Below, piece by piece: positions 57,107-64,000 of a stretch of 64,000 nucleotides of DNA (its first letter is position 1; every line of letters starts with the position of its first letter). The stretch is taken from assembly GCA_946551795.1 (NCBI GenBank), contig CAMNRF010000001.1, positions 62,001 to 126,000 on the forward strand, read 5' to 3'. The notes under the pieces are model-generated. The model was not told the DNA's origin. It saw only the letters and a program-made list of their open reading frames with translations, and did no database searches. The position numbers and the translations under genes are program-made. Origin of the DNA: an uncultured Oscillibacter sp. (lineage in GTDB: Bacteria > Bacillota > Clostridia > Oscillospirales > Oscillospiraceae).

Positions 57107-59077
57107 TTATTCCTCGGTCTCCACGGCCTCGGCGTCCTCCTCCGGCTCAGCGGCGGGGGTCAGCAGGGCGCGGATGGACAGGGAGATCTTCTGCTTCTCC
57201 TCGTCGATGGCAGTGATCTTCACATCCACGGTCTGGTTCTCAGACAGCACGTCCTCCGGCTTGTCGATGCGGCGGTCGGCGATCTGAGAGATGTGGATCA
57301 GGCCGTCCACGCCGGGGACCACCTCGGCAAAGGCGCCGAAGGTCATCAGCTTGACAATGCGGACGGTGGCCACATCGCCCACGGCGTACTTGTCCATGAA
57401 CACCTGCCAGGGATTGACGTTGTGGTCCTTGACGCCCAGGGAGATCTTCCGCTTCTCGGGGTCGAAGGAGATGACATACACCTCCATGGGGTCGCCCACC
57501 TTGCACACCTCGGCGGGGGTCTTGATGCGGCTCCAGCTCAGCTCGGAGATATGTACCATACCGTCCACGCCGCCGATGTCCACGAACACGCCGTAGCTGG
57601 TCATGGACTTCACAACGCCGGAGTAACGCTTGCCCACCTCGATGTTGGCCCAGACCTCCTCCTGCGCGGCTTTGCGGGCCTCGTCGGTGACGGCCCGGAT
57701 GGAGCCCACCACCCGGCGGCGGGCGCGGTTGACCTCGGTGACGCGCAGCTGCACCTTCTGCTTGACCATGGCGCTCAGATCCGCGCCGCGGGGCTGGCCG
57801 CTCTGGGAGGCGGGGACGAACACCCGCACGCCCTTGACGGACACCACGATGCCGCCCTTGTTCTCCTCGGTGACGGTGCCCTCCAGCACCGTCTTCTCCT
57901 CCACGGCGGTCTCGATGTTCTCCCACACCTTGACGGCGTCCAGGCGCTTTTTGGAGAGCTCGGCGTAGCCCTCCACGTCGTTGACGCGGACGATGTAGGT
58001 CTCGATCTCGTCGCCCACCTTGACGATGTCCTCGGGCTTGGCGTTGGGGTCGTCGCTCAGCTCACTGAATTTGATGTAGGCGGCCTGCTTGGCGCCCACA
58101 TCCACCTGCACCTCGGTCGGCGTGATGGCCGTGACGATGCCGGTTACTTTCTCTCCTGTATTTAAAGTTTTGAAAGACTGATTCAGTAATTCCTCGAAGG
58201 ACTCCTCTTTGCCCTCGGCCGCTTTGATTTCTTCGCTCATCGTTGCATATACCTCCTTAATAATGCCCGCTGGCGTGGAGGCTCCGGCCGTAAGGCCCGC
58301 AACAGAACAACCATCGAAAAAATCCGGCGAGAGCTCGTCCGCCCCCTCGATCTGGAGGACGCGGGGACATCTCTCCTTGCAAATTTCTGTCAAATGTTTG
58401 GTGTTGGCGCTCTTACGGTCTCCCACCACGACCATCACGTCCGCCCGGGCGGCGATTTCCACCGCCTCGGACTGGCGCTTGTGCGTAGCATTGCATATTG
58501 TATCAAATATTTTCGCGTTTGTACACTCTTTTTTTATGATTTTCCAAGAAGTTTCAAAAAGTTCACGAATACAGGTGGTCTGGGCCACCACCGTCAGGGG
58601 GATCTCCCGGTTCGCCGGGGCGCTGTCCAGCCAGCGGCGGACGGCCTCCGGCCCGTCGAATACCAGCGGGTCCCGGCACCAGCTGGCCACTCCCGCCACC
58701 TCCGGGTGGCCGGGGTCGCCGATGATCACCGCCCGGCGGCCCTCCGCCTCGGCCTGGGCCACCAGACGCTGGATGCGCACCACGTTGGGGCAGGTGGCGT
58801 TGACACAGCGCACTCCCCGGGCCTCCAGCTCCTCCAGCACACTTTTCCGCTCCCCATGGGATCGGATCACCACCGTGTCCCCGGGGCCCAGGGACGACGG
58901 GTCCGCCGTCCTCCGGACGCCCCTCTGGGCCAGCTCCTCCACCACGTGGGCGTTGTGGATCAGATCTCCCAGCATCCGGCAGCCGCCGTTCTCCGCGGCG
59001 GTGCGCTCCGCCAGCTCCACGGCCCGGCGCACGCCGTAGCAGAATCCGGCGCTCCGCGCCAGCAGAATCTCCCTCAC
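57107..59077 (-). CDS. ispH: IspH-S1 fusion: HMBPP reductase with four S1 RNA-binding domains
   Basis: 656 residues. Residues 1-278 are IspH (LytB): Cys13 (AGFCYG), His41, His74, Cys96 (NATCPNV), His124 and Cys195 (TICNATHKRQ) bind the 4Fe-4S cluster that reduces HMBPP to IPP/DMAPP. Residues about 300-640 hold four S1 domains (EKVTGIVTAITPTEVQV, VKGVRVFVPASQSG, YGVFVDIGGVDGMVHISEL, FGAFAEVVPGVDGLIHISQI) as in ribosomal protein S1. GTG 59077 overlaps the plsC stop; longer frames are not coding. Such a fusion is known in Clostridia. Confidence 0.95.
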   Translation of the reverse strand: MREILLARSAGFCYGVRRAVELAERTAAENGGCRMLGDLIHNAHVVEELAQRGVRRTADPSSLGPGDTVVIRSHGERKSVLEELEARGVRCVNATCPNVVRIQRLVAQAEAEGRRAVIIGDPGHPEVAGVASWCRDPLVFDGPEAVRRWLDSAPANREIPLTVVAQTTCIRELFETSWKIIKKECTNAKIFDTICNATHKRQSEAVEIAARADVMVVVGDRKSANTKHLTEICKERCPRVLQIEGADELSPDFFDGCSVAGLTAGASTPAGIIKEVYATMSEEIKAAEGKEESFEELLNQSFKTLNTGEKVTGIVTAITPTEVQVDVGAKQAAYIKFSELSDDPNAKPEDIVKVGDEIETYIVRVNDVEGYAELSKKRLDAVKVWENIETAVEEKTVLEGTVTEENKGGIVVSVKGVRVFVPASQSGQPRGADLSAMVKQKVQLRVTEVNRARRRVVGSIRAVTDEARKAAQEEVWANIEVGKRYSGVVKSMTSYGVFVDIGGVDGMVHISELSWSRIKTPAEVCKVGDPMEVYVISFDPEKRKISLGVKDHNVNPWQVFMDKYAVGDVATVRIVKLMTFGAFAEVVPGVDGLIHISQIADRRIDKPEDVLSENQTVDVKITAIDEEKQKISLSIRALLTPAAEPEEDAEAVETEE

Positions 59078-59709
59078 AGCGGCTTCCCCCCTACGGCCTG
59101 GCCGCCCAGGGCGTAGGCCGCCGCCAGGACCTCGTCCGCGATCTTCTGCATCTCCTCCGACGTGCCCCGGCGTCCGGTATAGCGGGGCTCGTAGGGCTCG
59201 CCGAAGATGATGCGAGTACGGTGGAACAGCTTCTTCTCCCCGTCTACAAAGACCGGCACCAGCGCGGCTCCGGTGCGCACGCCGATCATGGCCACCCCGG
59301 CCTTGGCGTGGGCCGGCAGGCCGTCTATGTACCCCACGCCGTTGCGGACCACCGTCCCCTCCGGGAAGATCAGCAGATTGTCCCCGTCCTTGATGGCCTG
59401 CATGGCGGTGCGCACGGTGTTGATGTCGTTGTTCCCCCGGCTGACCGGGAAGGCCCCCACCTTCCGCAGCAGCCAGCCCAGCAGAGGATTTTTGAACAGC
59501 TCTTCCTTGGCCATGATGTGGAGGCGGTAGTTCTTGGGCAGCTTCAGCGCCACCAGGATGGGGTCCCAGTTGCTGGCGTGGTTGGGGCACAGCAGAACGC
59601 CGCTTTTGGGCAGGCGCTCCAGCCCCTCCACGGAGACCGGGTGCAGGATGTCCGCCACCAGGCCCACTACATAGTAAATAAAGACAAACAGACGATTGAA
59701 TGGCCTCAT
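59074..59709 (-). CDS. plsC: 1-acyl-sn-glycerol-3-phosphate acyltransferase PlsC-like
   Basis: 211 residues: N-terminal helix (RLFVFIYYVVGLVADI), catalytic NHASNWDP (HxxxxD), PFFPEGT-like LLIFPEGTVVRNGVG and VPVFVDGEKKLF. Makes phosphatidic acid at the membrane. Overlaps cmk by four bases and ispH by four (GTGA). Length typical. Confidence 0.93.
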   Translation of the reverse strand: MRPFNRLFVFIYYVVGLVADILHPVSVEGLERLPKSGVLLCPNHASNWDPILVALKLPKNYRLHIMAKEELFKNPLLGWLLRKVGAFPVSRGNNDINTVRTAMQAIKDGDNLLIFPEGTVVRNGVGYIDGLPAHAKAGVAMIGVRTGAALVPVFVDGEKKLFHRTRIIFGEPYEPRYTGRRGTSEEMQKIADEVLAAAYALGGQAVGGKPL

Positions 59710-60386
59710 GCGCCGCCCGTCCTTTCCGCGATGATGGCCAGCAGCGCCGCCTCGCTCTCCTGGAAACCCAGGTCCGTGGTGTCCAGCAGCACGGCGTCCT
59801 CCGCCTGGCGCAGGGGCGCGGTATCCCGGTGGGTGTCGTTCCAGTCCCGCTCCTGGATCTCCCGCAGGACCTCCTCATAGGGCTGAGGCGTCCCCCGTCC
59901 CTCCAGCTCCAGGCAGCGGCGGCGGGCCCGGGCCTCGGTCGAGGCGGTGAGGAAGATCTTCACCTCCGCGTCCGGCAGCACCACGGTGCCGATGTCCCGC
60001 CCGTCCATAATGACATCATGTTCCCGAGCCAGCTTCCGCTGCATCTCCAGAAGGAAGGCCCGCACAGCGGGGTGGGCGGAGACGGCGGAGGCGCACAGGG
60101 AGATCTCCGGCAGGCGGATGGCCGCCGTCACATCCTCCCCGTTCAGCAGCATATGCTGCAATCCGTCCTCTCCGTAGGCCATCTCCACGGTGATCCCCGG
60201 CAGAGCGGCGGAAACGGCAGCCCCGTCCTTCGGGTCCAGACCATGGGTGTGGGCATAGTAGCCGACGGTGCGGTAGATGGCCCCGGTGTCCACATACAGA
60301 TAGCCGAGCCTCCCGGCCACCGCTCTGGCCAGGGTGCTCTTTCCGGCGCCGGAGGGTCCGTCAATGGCAACGCGGATGGTTTTCAT
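59706..60386 (-). CDS. cmk: Cytidylate kinase
   Basis: 226 residues: P-loop VAIDGPSGAGKSTLARAVA, YVDTGAIYRTV, VIMDGRDIGTVVLPDAEVKIFLTAS. Phosphorylates CMP/dCMP. The cmk-plsC-ispH order is the usual one in Clostridia. It starts 19 bp after the yhiN gene. Length normal. Confidence 0.96.
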   Translation of the reverse strand: MKTIRVAIDGPSGAGKSTLARAVAGRLGYLYVDTGAIYRTVGYYAHTHGLDPKDGAAVSAALPGITVEMAYGEDGLQHMLLNGEDVTAAIRLPEISLCASAVSAHPAVRAFLLEMQRKLAREHDVIMDGRDIGTVVLPDAEVKIFLTASTEARARRRCLELEGRGTPQPYEEVLREIQERDWNDTHRDTAPLRQAEDAVLLDTTDLGFQESEAALLAIIAERTGGA

Positions 60387-60405
60387 ATCTCTTCTCTCCT
60401 GTCAG

Positions 60406-61644
60406 TCATCGTAATTCGCCGCTCTCCGCCGCCGCGAATCCGGCGGCACGGCCCGTGGCCCAGGCGATCTGCAGATTGAATCCGCCGGTATAGGCGTCCA
60501 CATCGATCAGCTCACCCGCAAAGTATAATCCCTTTACAATTTTTGACTCCATGGTGTTTGGGTTGATCTCCCCCACCTTGACGCCGCCGGAGGTGACGAT
60601 GGCGTCCGTCACCGGGCAGGGACCGGCGATCACCACGGGAAAGTGCTTCAGAACCGTCAGCAGGCCCCGCCGCTGCTCCCGGGTGATGTCGTGTACCTTC
60701 CGGCGGGGCTCGATCCCGGAGAGGCGGACGATCACCGGGATCAGCTTTTGGGGCAGCAGGTCGTCCAGGGCGTTGCAGAAATCGTGGTTGGCGTACTTTT
60801 CAAAATCCGACAGCAGCCGCCGGTCCAGCGTCTGCTCATCCAGCGCGGGTTTCAGGTCGATCTCCAGGTGGTAGGCCCGCTGGCCGAACCGCCGCATATG
60901 GGCGGAGGCCGACAGGACCAGCGGCCCGCTGACGCCGAAGTGGGTAAAGACCAGCTCGCCAAAATCCGTGTAGATTTTCTTATTGTTCTCGTAGACCGTC
61001 AGTCCCACGTTCCGCAGGCTCAGGCCCTGCAGCTCCCGGCCCACGCCGAAATCCCGCAGGGGCACCAGAGAGCCCCGGAGGGGCGTCACCGTGTGCCCCG
61101 CCTCCGCCGCCATGCGGTGGCCCTCCCCGGTGGAGCCGGTGGCGGGATAGGAGACCCCTCCCGTGGCCAGGATCACCGCCTCCGCCGGATAGCGGCGGCG
61201 CTCTCCCCTCACAGCTTGAACCACGCCGTCTTCGGTCTCCAGGGCCAGGGCCCGGTCCCGGACCAGGGAAACCCCCAGGGCCTTCAGCCGCCGCTCCAGG
61301 GCGGCGCTGATGTCAAAGGCCCGGTCGCTGACCGGAAAGACCCGGTTTCCCCGCTCGGTTTTCAGCGGCACGCCCAGTCCCTCAAAAAATGCCATGGCAT
61401 CCCGTCCATCAAAGCGGGAAAAGGCGCTGTAAAGGAATTTTCCATTCCTGGGAACATTGGCCAGCAGCTCCTCTGTCCCCGCGTTGCTGGTGACGTTGCA
61501 GCGGCCCTTTCCGGTGATGTTAAGCTTCTTCCCCAGCCGCTCGTTGGGCTCCAGCAGAGTGACGGAGCCCCCCCGCTCCGCGGCGGAGACGGCCGCCATC
61601 ATCCCGGCGGCGCCGCCGCCGACCACAACGATCCGTCTACTCAT
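60406..61644 (-). CDS. YhiN/HI0933-like FAD-dependent oxidoreductase
   Basis: 412 residues: Rossmann VVVGGGAAGMMAAVSAAERG, LNITGKGRCNVTS, VILATGGVSYPATGSTGEGH, and the C-terminal GLYFAGELIDVDAYTGGFNLQIAWATGR. Flavoprotein of unclear substrate, usually next to cmk in Firmicutes. ATG 61644 (MSRRIVV) overlaps the end of the upstream murR-like gene by 8 bp; a longer in-frame start at 61659 is less likely. Confidence 0.93.
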   Translation of the reverse strand: MSRRIVVVGGGAAGMMAAVSAAERGGSVTLLEPNERLGKKLNITGKGRCNVTSNAGTEELLANVPRNGKFLYSAFSRFDGRDAMAFFEGLGVPLKTERGNRVFPVSDRAFDISAALERRLKALGVSLVRDRALALETEDGVVQAVRGERRRYPAEAVILATGGVSYPATGSTGEGHRMAAEAGHTVTPLRGSLVPLRDFGVGRELQGLSLRNVGLTVYENNKKIYTDFGELVFTHFGVSGPLVLSASAHMRRFGQRAYHLEIDLKPALDEQTLDRRLLSDFEKYANHDFCNALDDLLPQKLIPVIVRLSGIEPRRKVHDITREQRRGLLTVLKHFPVVIAGPCPVTDAIVTSGGVKVGEINPNTMESKIVKGLYFAGELIDVDAYTGGFNLQIAWATGRAAGFAAAESGELR

Positions 61645-62503
61645 CGTCCGTCTTCCCAAATATGCCGTAGGCGTTCCAGATATTCTCCAGCTCCGCGAAG
61701 GTCTTGGCCGCGTCGGTCCCCAGGCGGACGCCGATGGAGATCAGCAGGGCGTTGATCAGGGACAGCGGCGCCACCATGGAGTCCACAAAGGAGATCATCT
61801 CACAGGGGGCCAGCAGCGCCGCGTCCGCCATCTGGTAGAGCGGGGACAGCTCGTTGTCGGTGATGGCTACGATGGACGCCCCCCGGTCCTGGGCGAATTT
61901 CACGGTGTTCAGCGTCACCCGGGAGTACCGGGGGAAGCTGATGGCCACCATCACGTCCTCGGGCCCGATGCGCAGCAGCTGCTCGAAGATCTCCCCGGCG
62001 GCGTTGGACTGCACCAGCGTCACGTTCTCCGTCAGCAGGTGCATATAGAAATTCAGATAGCCCGCCACAAAGGAGGAGGAGCGAACCCCCAGGATATAGA
62101 TGTGGCGGCAGCTGAGAAGCTGGTCCACCACCCGGTCAAACTCGCTCTGGTTGGCCTCGCTGGCCATCAGCCGGAGCTTTTCGATGTCCGACTGCACCAC
62201 CGCCGGCAGGATGGACCGCCGGTCAAACAGGTCCCCCGCCGCCTGAATGCGCTGGGTGGAGGTCAGGCGGCTGCGAATCATCTCCTGCAGGGCACGCTGC
62301 ATACTGGGGTAGCCGTCGTACCCCAGCTCCGAGGCAAAGCGCACCACTGTGGACTCGCTGACCTCCGCCAGCTTTCCCAGCTTGCTGGCAGTCAGAAAGG
62401 CCGCCTTGTCGTAATTTTCCAGAATATAGTTGGCGATCCGCTTCTGTCCTTTGGAAAAGCTCGCCATATTGGTCTCAATTGTATGTAAAATACTCTTTGT
62501 CAC
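61637..62503 (-). CDS. MurR/RpiR family regulator
   Basis: 288 residues: N-terminal HTH_6 domain (FSKGQKRIANYILEN, LGKLAEVSESTVVRFASELGYDG) and C-terminal SIS sugar-phosphate-binding domain (HIYILGVRSSSFVAGYL, DVMVAISFPRYSRVTL). Binds sugar phosphates and represses catabolic or wall-recycling genes. GTG 62503 has GGAGG 7 bases upstream. It heads the yhiN-cmk-plsC-ispH unit, and a palindrome overlaps its promoter, so autoregulation is likely. Confidence 0.92.
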   Translation of the reverse strand: MTKSILHTIETNMASFSKGQKRIANYILENYDKAAFLTASKLGKLAEVSESTVVRFASELGYDGYPSMQRALQEMIRSRLTSTQRIQAAGDLFDRRSILPAVVQSDIEKLRLMASEANQSEFDRVVDQLLSCRHIYILGVRSSSFVAGYLNFYMHLLTENVTLVQSNAAGEIFEQLLRIGPEDVMVAISFPRYSRVTLNTVKFAQDRGASIVAITDNELSPLYQMADAALLAPCEMISFVDSMVAPLSLINALLISIGVRLGTDAAKTFAELENIWNAYGIFGKTDDE

Positions 62504-62538
62504 GGCAGTTCCTCCAGCCCGCTCCAGGCGACGGATTC

Positions 62539-62569
62539 GCGGTTTCCGGCTTTCTGAACGGGAAACCGC
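62539..62569. repeat. Inverted repeat upstream of the murR-like gene
   Basis: GCGGTTTCC (62539-62547) and GGAAACCGC (62561-62569), 13-nt spacer. It lies in the leader of the regulator mRNA; role unknown. Confidence 0.5.
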
Positions 62570-62573
62570 ATCC

Positions 62574-62607
62574 TGTGGTATTGTACCACAAATTCCGCAG
62601 GATTCAA
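62574..62607 (-). promoter_or_regulatory. murR-like promoter with overlapping operator palindrome
   Basis: On the minus strand TTGAAT (62602-62607), 16-bp spacer, TACAAT (62580-62585). The palindrome TGTGGTA-TTG-TACCACA (62574-62590) covers the -10 box. Confidence 0.6.
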
Positions 62608-62721
62608 CCGTTTCTTTGGAGGATTTTTTCCACGTCCTGCAAAACGGAGGCCATGTTCCACCCCTTCTCCGCCGCGCCGGTAAAAAAGGCCGTTATTTTC
62701 CAAATTATTTTGAAAAATAGT

Positions 62722-62750
62722 TTGACAACGGGACCGCAATCCCTTATAAT
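62722..62750 (+). promoter_or_regulatory. Consensus promoter of yceD-rpmF
   Basis: TTGACA (62722-62727), 17-bp spacer, TATAAT (62745-62750): a full consensus match, as expected for ribosomal protein genes. Confidence 0.92.
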
Positions 62751-62777
62751 ACTATTCGTGTCATTGCGAGGTAGCTT

Positions 62778-63275
62778 ATGCTTTTAGATGTAAAACCGAT
62801 TCTGCACACCCCGGGCGGCTGCCTGGATTTCCAGTTTACCCTGGACCTCTCTGACGTGGAGTTCTCCGGCCGGTATCCGGTCTCCCGTCCCGTCTCCGTC
62901 TCCGGCGAGGTGCGGAACGCCGCCGACGTGCTCTACCTGGACCTGACGGCCCGGACCACGCTGGACGCCGTCTGTGACCGGTGCGGCAAAGAGTTTCCTC
63001 TGGACAGGGAGATCTCCTACCACTGCATGCTGGCGGAATCCCTGGAGAACGGAGAGAGCGACGAGATCGAGCTGCTGGAGGACGGCAGGGCGGATCTCGG
63101 CGAGCTGGCTCGCATCGCGTTCATCCTCGGGATGGACACCAAAATTCTGTGTTCTGAAGATTGCAAGGGACTGTGCTCCCGCTGCGGCGCCGACCTGAAC
63201 CTCGGCCCCTGCTCCTGCAAAAAGGAGATCGATCCGCGGCTGGCGGCCCTTGCCAAGCTTTTGGAGAACAAATAA
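62778..63275 (+). CDS. yceD: YceD/DUF177 family protein
   Basis: 165 residues: beta-rich N-terminus, CDRCGKEF zinc pair, acidic LLEDGRADLGELARIAFILG and the C-terminal CSEDCKGLCSRCGADLNLGPCSC. Proteins of this family lie upstream of rpmF and in plants and bacteria are linked to 23S rRNA accumulation. The start has a GAGGTAGC site. rpmF follows at 60 bp in the same unit. Confidence 0.93.
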   Translation: MLLDVKPILHTPGGCLDFQFTLDLSDVEFSGRYPVSRPVSVSGEVRNAADVLYLDLTARTTLDAVCDRCGKEFPLDREISYHCMLAESLENGESDEIELLEDGRADLGELARIAFILGMDTKILCSEDCKGLCSRCGADLNLGPCSCKKEIDPRLAALAKLLENK

Positions 63276-63335
63276 GAGAAATGAGATAAGGACAGGCCCC
63301 CGCCTGTGCCTTTGAACGATCAAGGAGGTGTCACA

Positions 63336-63530
63336 ATGGCAGTACCCAAGGGAAAAGTATCCAAAGCAAGACGCGACAAGCGCCGCAGCTCCACCTGGAA
63401 GCTGACGTCCCCCGCTCTCGTCGTTTGCCCGAAGTGCGGTGCGCAGCACCTGCCTCACAGAATGTGTCAGGAGTGCGGTACGTACAACGGCCGCGAGGTC
63501 AAGGTCGTCAAGTCCGTCGTCGCGAAATAA
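63336..63530 (+). CDS. rpmF: Large ribosomal subunit protein bL32
   Basis: 64 residues: MAVPKGKVSKARRDKRRSST, then CPKCGAQHLPHRMCQECGTYNG with the four zinc cysteines (CxxC form). ATG 63336 follows AAGGAGGTG; the upstream in-frame ATG at 63306 is not used. Standard yceD-rpmF pairing. Length normal. Confidence 0.97.
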   Translation: MAVPKGKVSKARRDKRRSSTWKLTSPALVVCPKCGAQHLPHRMCQECGTYNGREVKVVKSVVAK

Positions 63531-63550
63531 GGGATTTTGCACGCCTGCTT

Positions 63551-63585
63551 AGGAGGGAAGATCGGTCTTCCCTCCTTGCTTTTTG
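63551..63585 (+). terminator. Terminator after rpmF
   Basis: An 11-bp stem (63551-63561 with 63566-63576), loop TCGG, then TGCTTTTTG. Confidence 0.92.
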
Positions 63586-63587
63586 TC

Positions 63588-63616
63588 TTGCTATCCGGAC
63601 TGCAGACGGGTATAAT
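63588..63616 (+). promoter_or_regulatory. der promoter
   Basis: TTGCTA (63588-63593), 17-bp spacer, TATAAT (63611-63616), 48 bp before der. Confidence 0.7.
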
Positions 63617-63663
63617 AATCTATATCAGCCATGATCTTACAGACAGAAAGGAAGTGAGGGCCT

Positions 63664-64000
63664 ATGAAACCCATCGTCGCCATCGTGGGGCGGCCCAACG
63701 TGGGCAAGTCCCAGCTGTTCAACAAACTGATTGGCCGGCGGGTCTCCATCGTGGAGGACACCCCCGGCGTCACCCGGGACCGCATCTACGGAGAGACCGA
63801 CTGGAATGGGCGGCAGTTCACCCTCATCGATACCGGCGGCATCGAGCCCCGCACCGACAACCTGATCCTGGAATTCATGCGGGACCAGGCCCAGACCGCT
63901 ATTGAGACCGCCACGGTCATCATCTTCTTGACGGACATCCGCACCGGCCTCACCGCCTCCGACCACGAGGTGGCCAACATGCTGCTGCGCAGCGGCAAGC
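63664..64000 (+). CDS. der: Ribosome biogenesis GTPase Der (EngA), 5' part only
   Basis: 112 residues are visible before the right edge cuts the gene (full family length about 440). First G domain: G1 [17 protein letters not shown]2 [10 protein letters not shown]3 DTGG in [12 protein letters not shown]. The G1 loop has Gln after GKS where Thr is common (GKSTLFN); the Lys-Ser that bind GTP are intact. Der has two tandem G domains and assists 50S assembly. The start has AAAGGAAGTGAGGG upstream. Confidence 0.95.
   Translation, partial: MKPIVAIVGRPNVGKSQLFNKLIGRRVSIVEDTPGVTRDRIYGETDWNGRQFTLIDTGGIEPRTDNLILEFMRDQAQTAIETATVIIFLTDIRTGLTASDHEVANMLLRSGK

Noticed and set aside
59078-59878. N-terminal extension of the IspH-S1 frame by about 267 codons
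   Set aside because: It overlaps plsC and cmk out of frame and is Arg/Gly/Pro-rich junk; IspH begins properly at GTG 59077.

Overview
The window is about 64 kb of GC-rich chromosome, mostly in conserved core order, from a spore-forming member of the Clostridia, most likely of the Oscillospiraceae (the Flavonifractor, Oscillibacter and Lawsonibacter neighbourhood). The evidence is a set of endospore genes (a SigH-type sigma factor, YunB, CotJ, CwlD, SpoIVA, SpoVM and a SPOCS/LysM protein), an IspH-S1 fusion, a PPi-type phosphofructokinase, a butyrate-type CoA-transferase, RemA and CdaA. No species assignment is possible from reading alone.

Layout. 1-8.3 kb, mostly plus strand: a truncated gene, then ruvC-ruvA-(small membrane protein)-ruvB-(SdpI-like), a SigH-like sigma factor, a zinc-ribbon protein, a DUF1858 protein, trmK, yqfO, yebC and a membrane-anchored XRE regulator. 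8.35-8.9 kb: RNase P RNA on the minus strand with an expanded P12 region. 9-20.4 kb: an alpha/beta hydrolase (minus), murD, yunB, ligA and a small coiled-coil gene, the cotJ pair (minus), cwlD-radA, two unplaced genes, tRNA-Arg(CCT) and a Xer-type recombinase. 20.4-34.9 kb: an SLH-GH18 protein behind a structured leader, an amidase, divergent fba and pfp, coaX followed by a TIR-like membrane protein, an ogt fusion, spoIVA, an amino-acid ABC transporter, a PEBP protein and the SPOCS/spoVM cluster. 34.9-51.8 kb: a very long minus-strand gene run cdaA-cdaR-rseC-DUF5685-dnaJ-yicC-remA-gmk-rpoZ-priA-def-fmt-protease-rsmB-rlmN-prpC-prkC-rsgA with tiny gaps or 4-bp overlaps. 51.9-62.5 kb, all minus: a cysteine desulfurase/DUF3343 pair, carD-ispD-ispF, a CoA-transferase and murR-yhiN-cmk-plsC-ispH/S1. 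62.7-64 kb, plus: yceD-rpmF behind a consensus promoter, then der, cut by the right edge.

Working together: the core genes cover recombination repair, peptidoglycan precursors, glycolysis, isoprenoid precursors (ispD, ispF, ispH), translation maturation (fmt, def, rsmB, rlmN, rsgA), c-di-AMP signalling and PASTA-kinase signalling. Spore genes are scattered among them, and two (spoIVA and the SPOCS/LysM gene) have SigE-like promoter boxes with 14-bp spacing.

The most unusual signals are: (1) a two-hairpin repeat with a nearly identical 30-32 nt core, present once inside the RNase P RNA gene and once just downstream of tRNA-Arg, each time next to a 25-bp snap-back inverted repeat that consumes host RNA sequence; (2) a single-gene TIR-like protein with a RipA/8xMP-like membrane module behind coaX, a candidate immune effector; (3) a branched, terminator-ended leader RNA upstream of the SLH-GH18 gene; (4) domain fusions (Ogt-CPCC, CotJA-CotJB); and (5) a 24-residue SpoVM.
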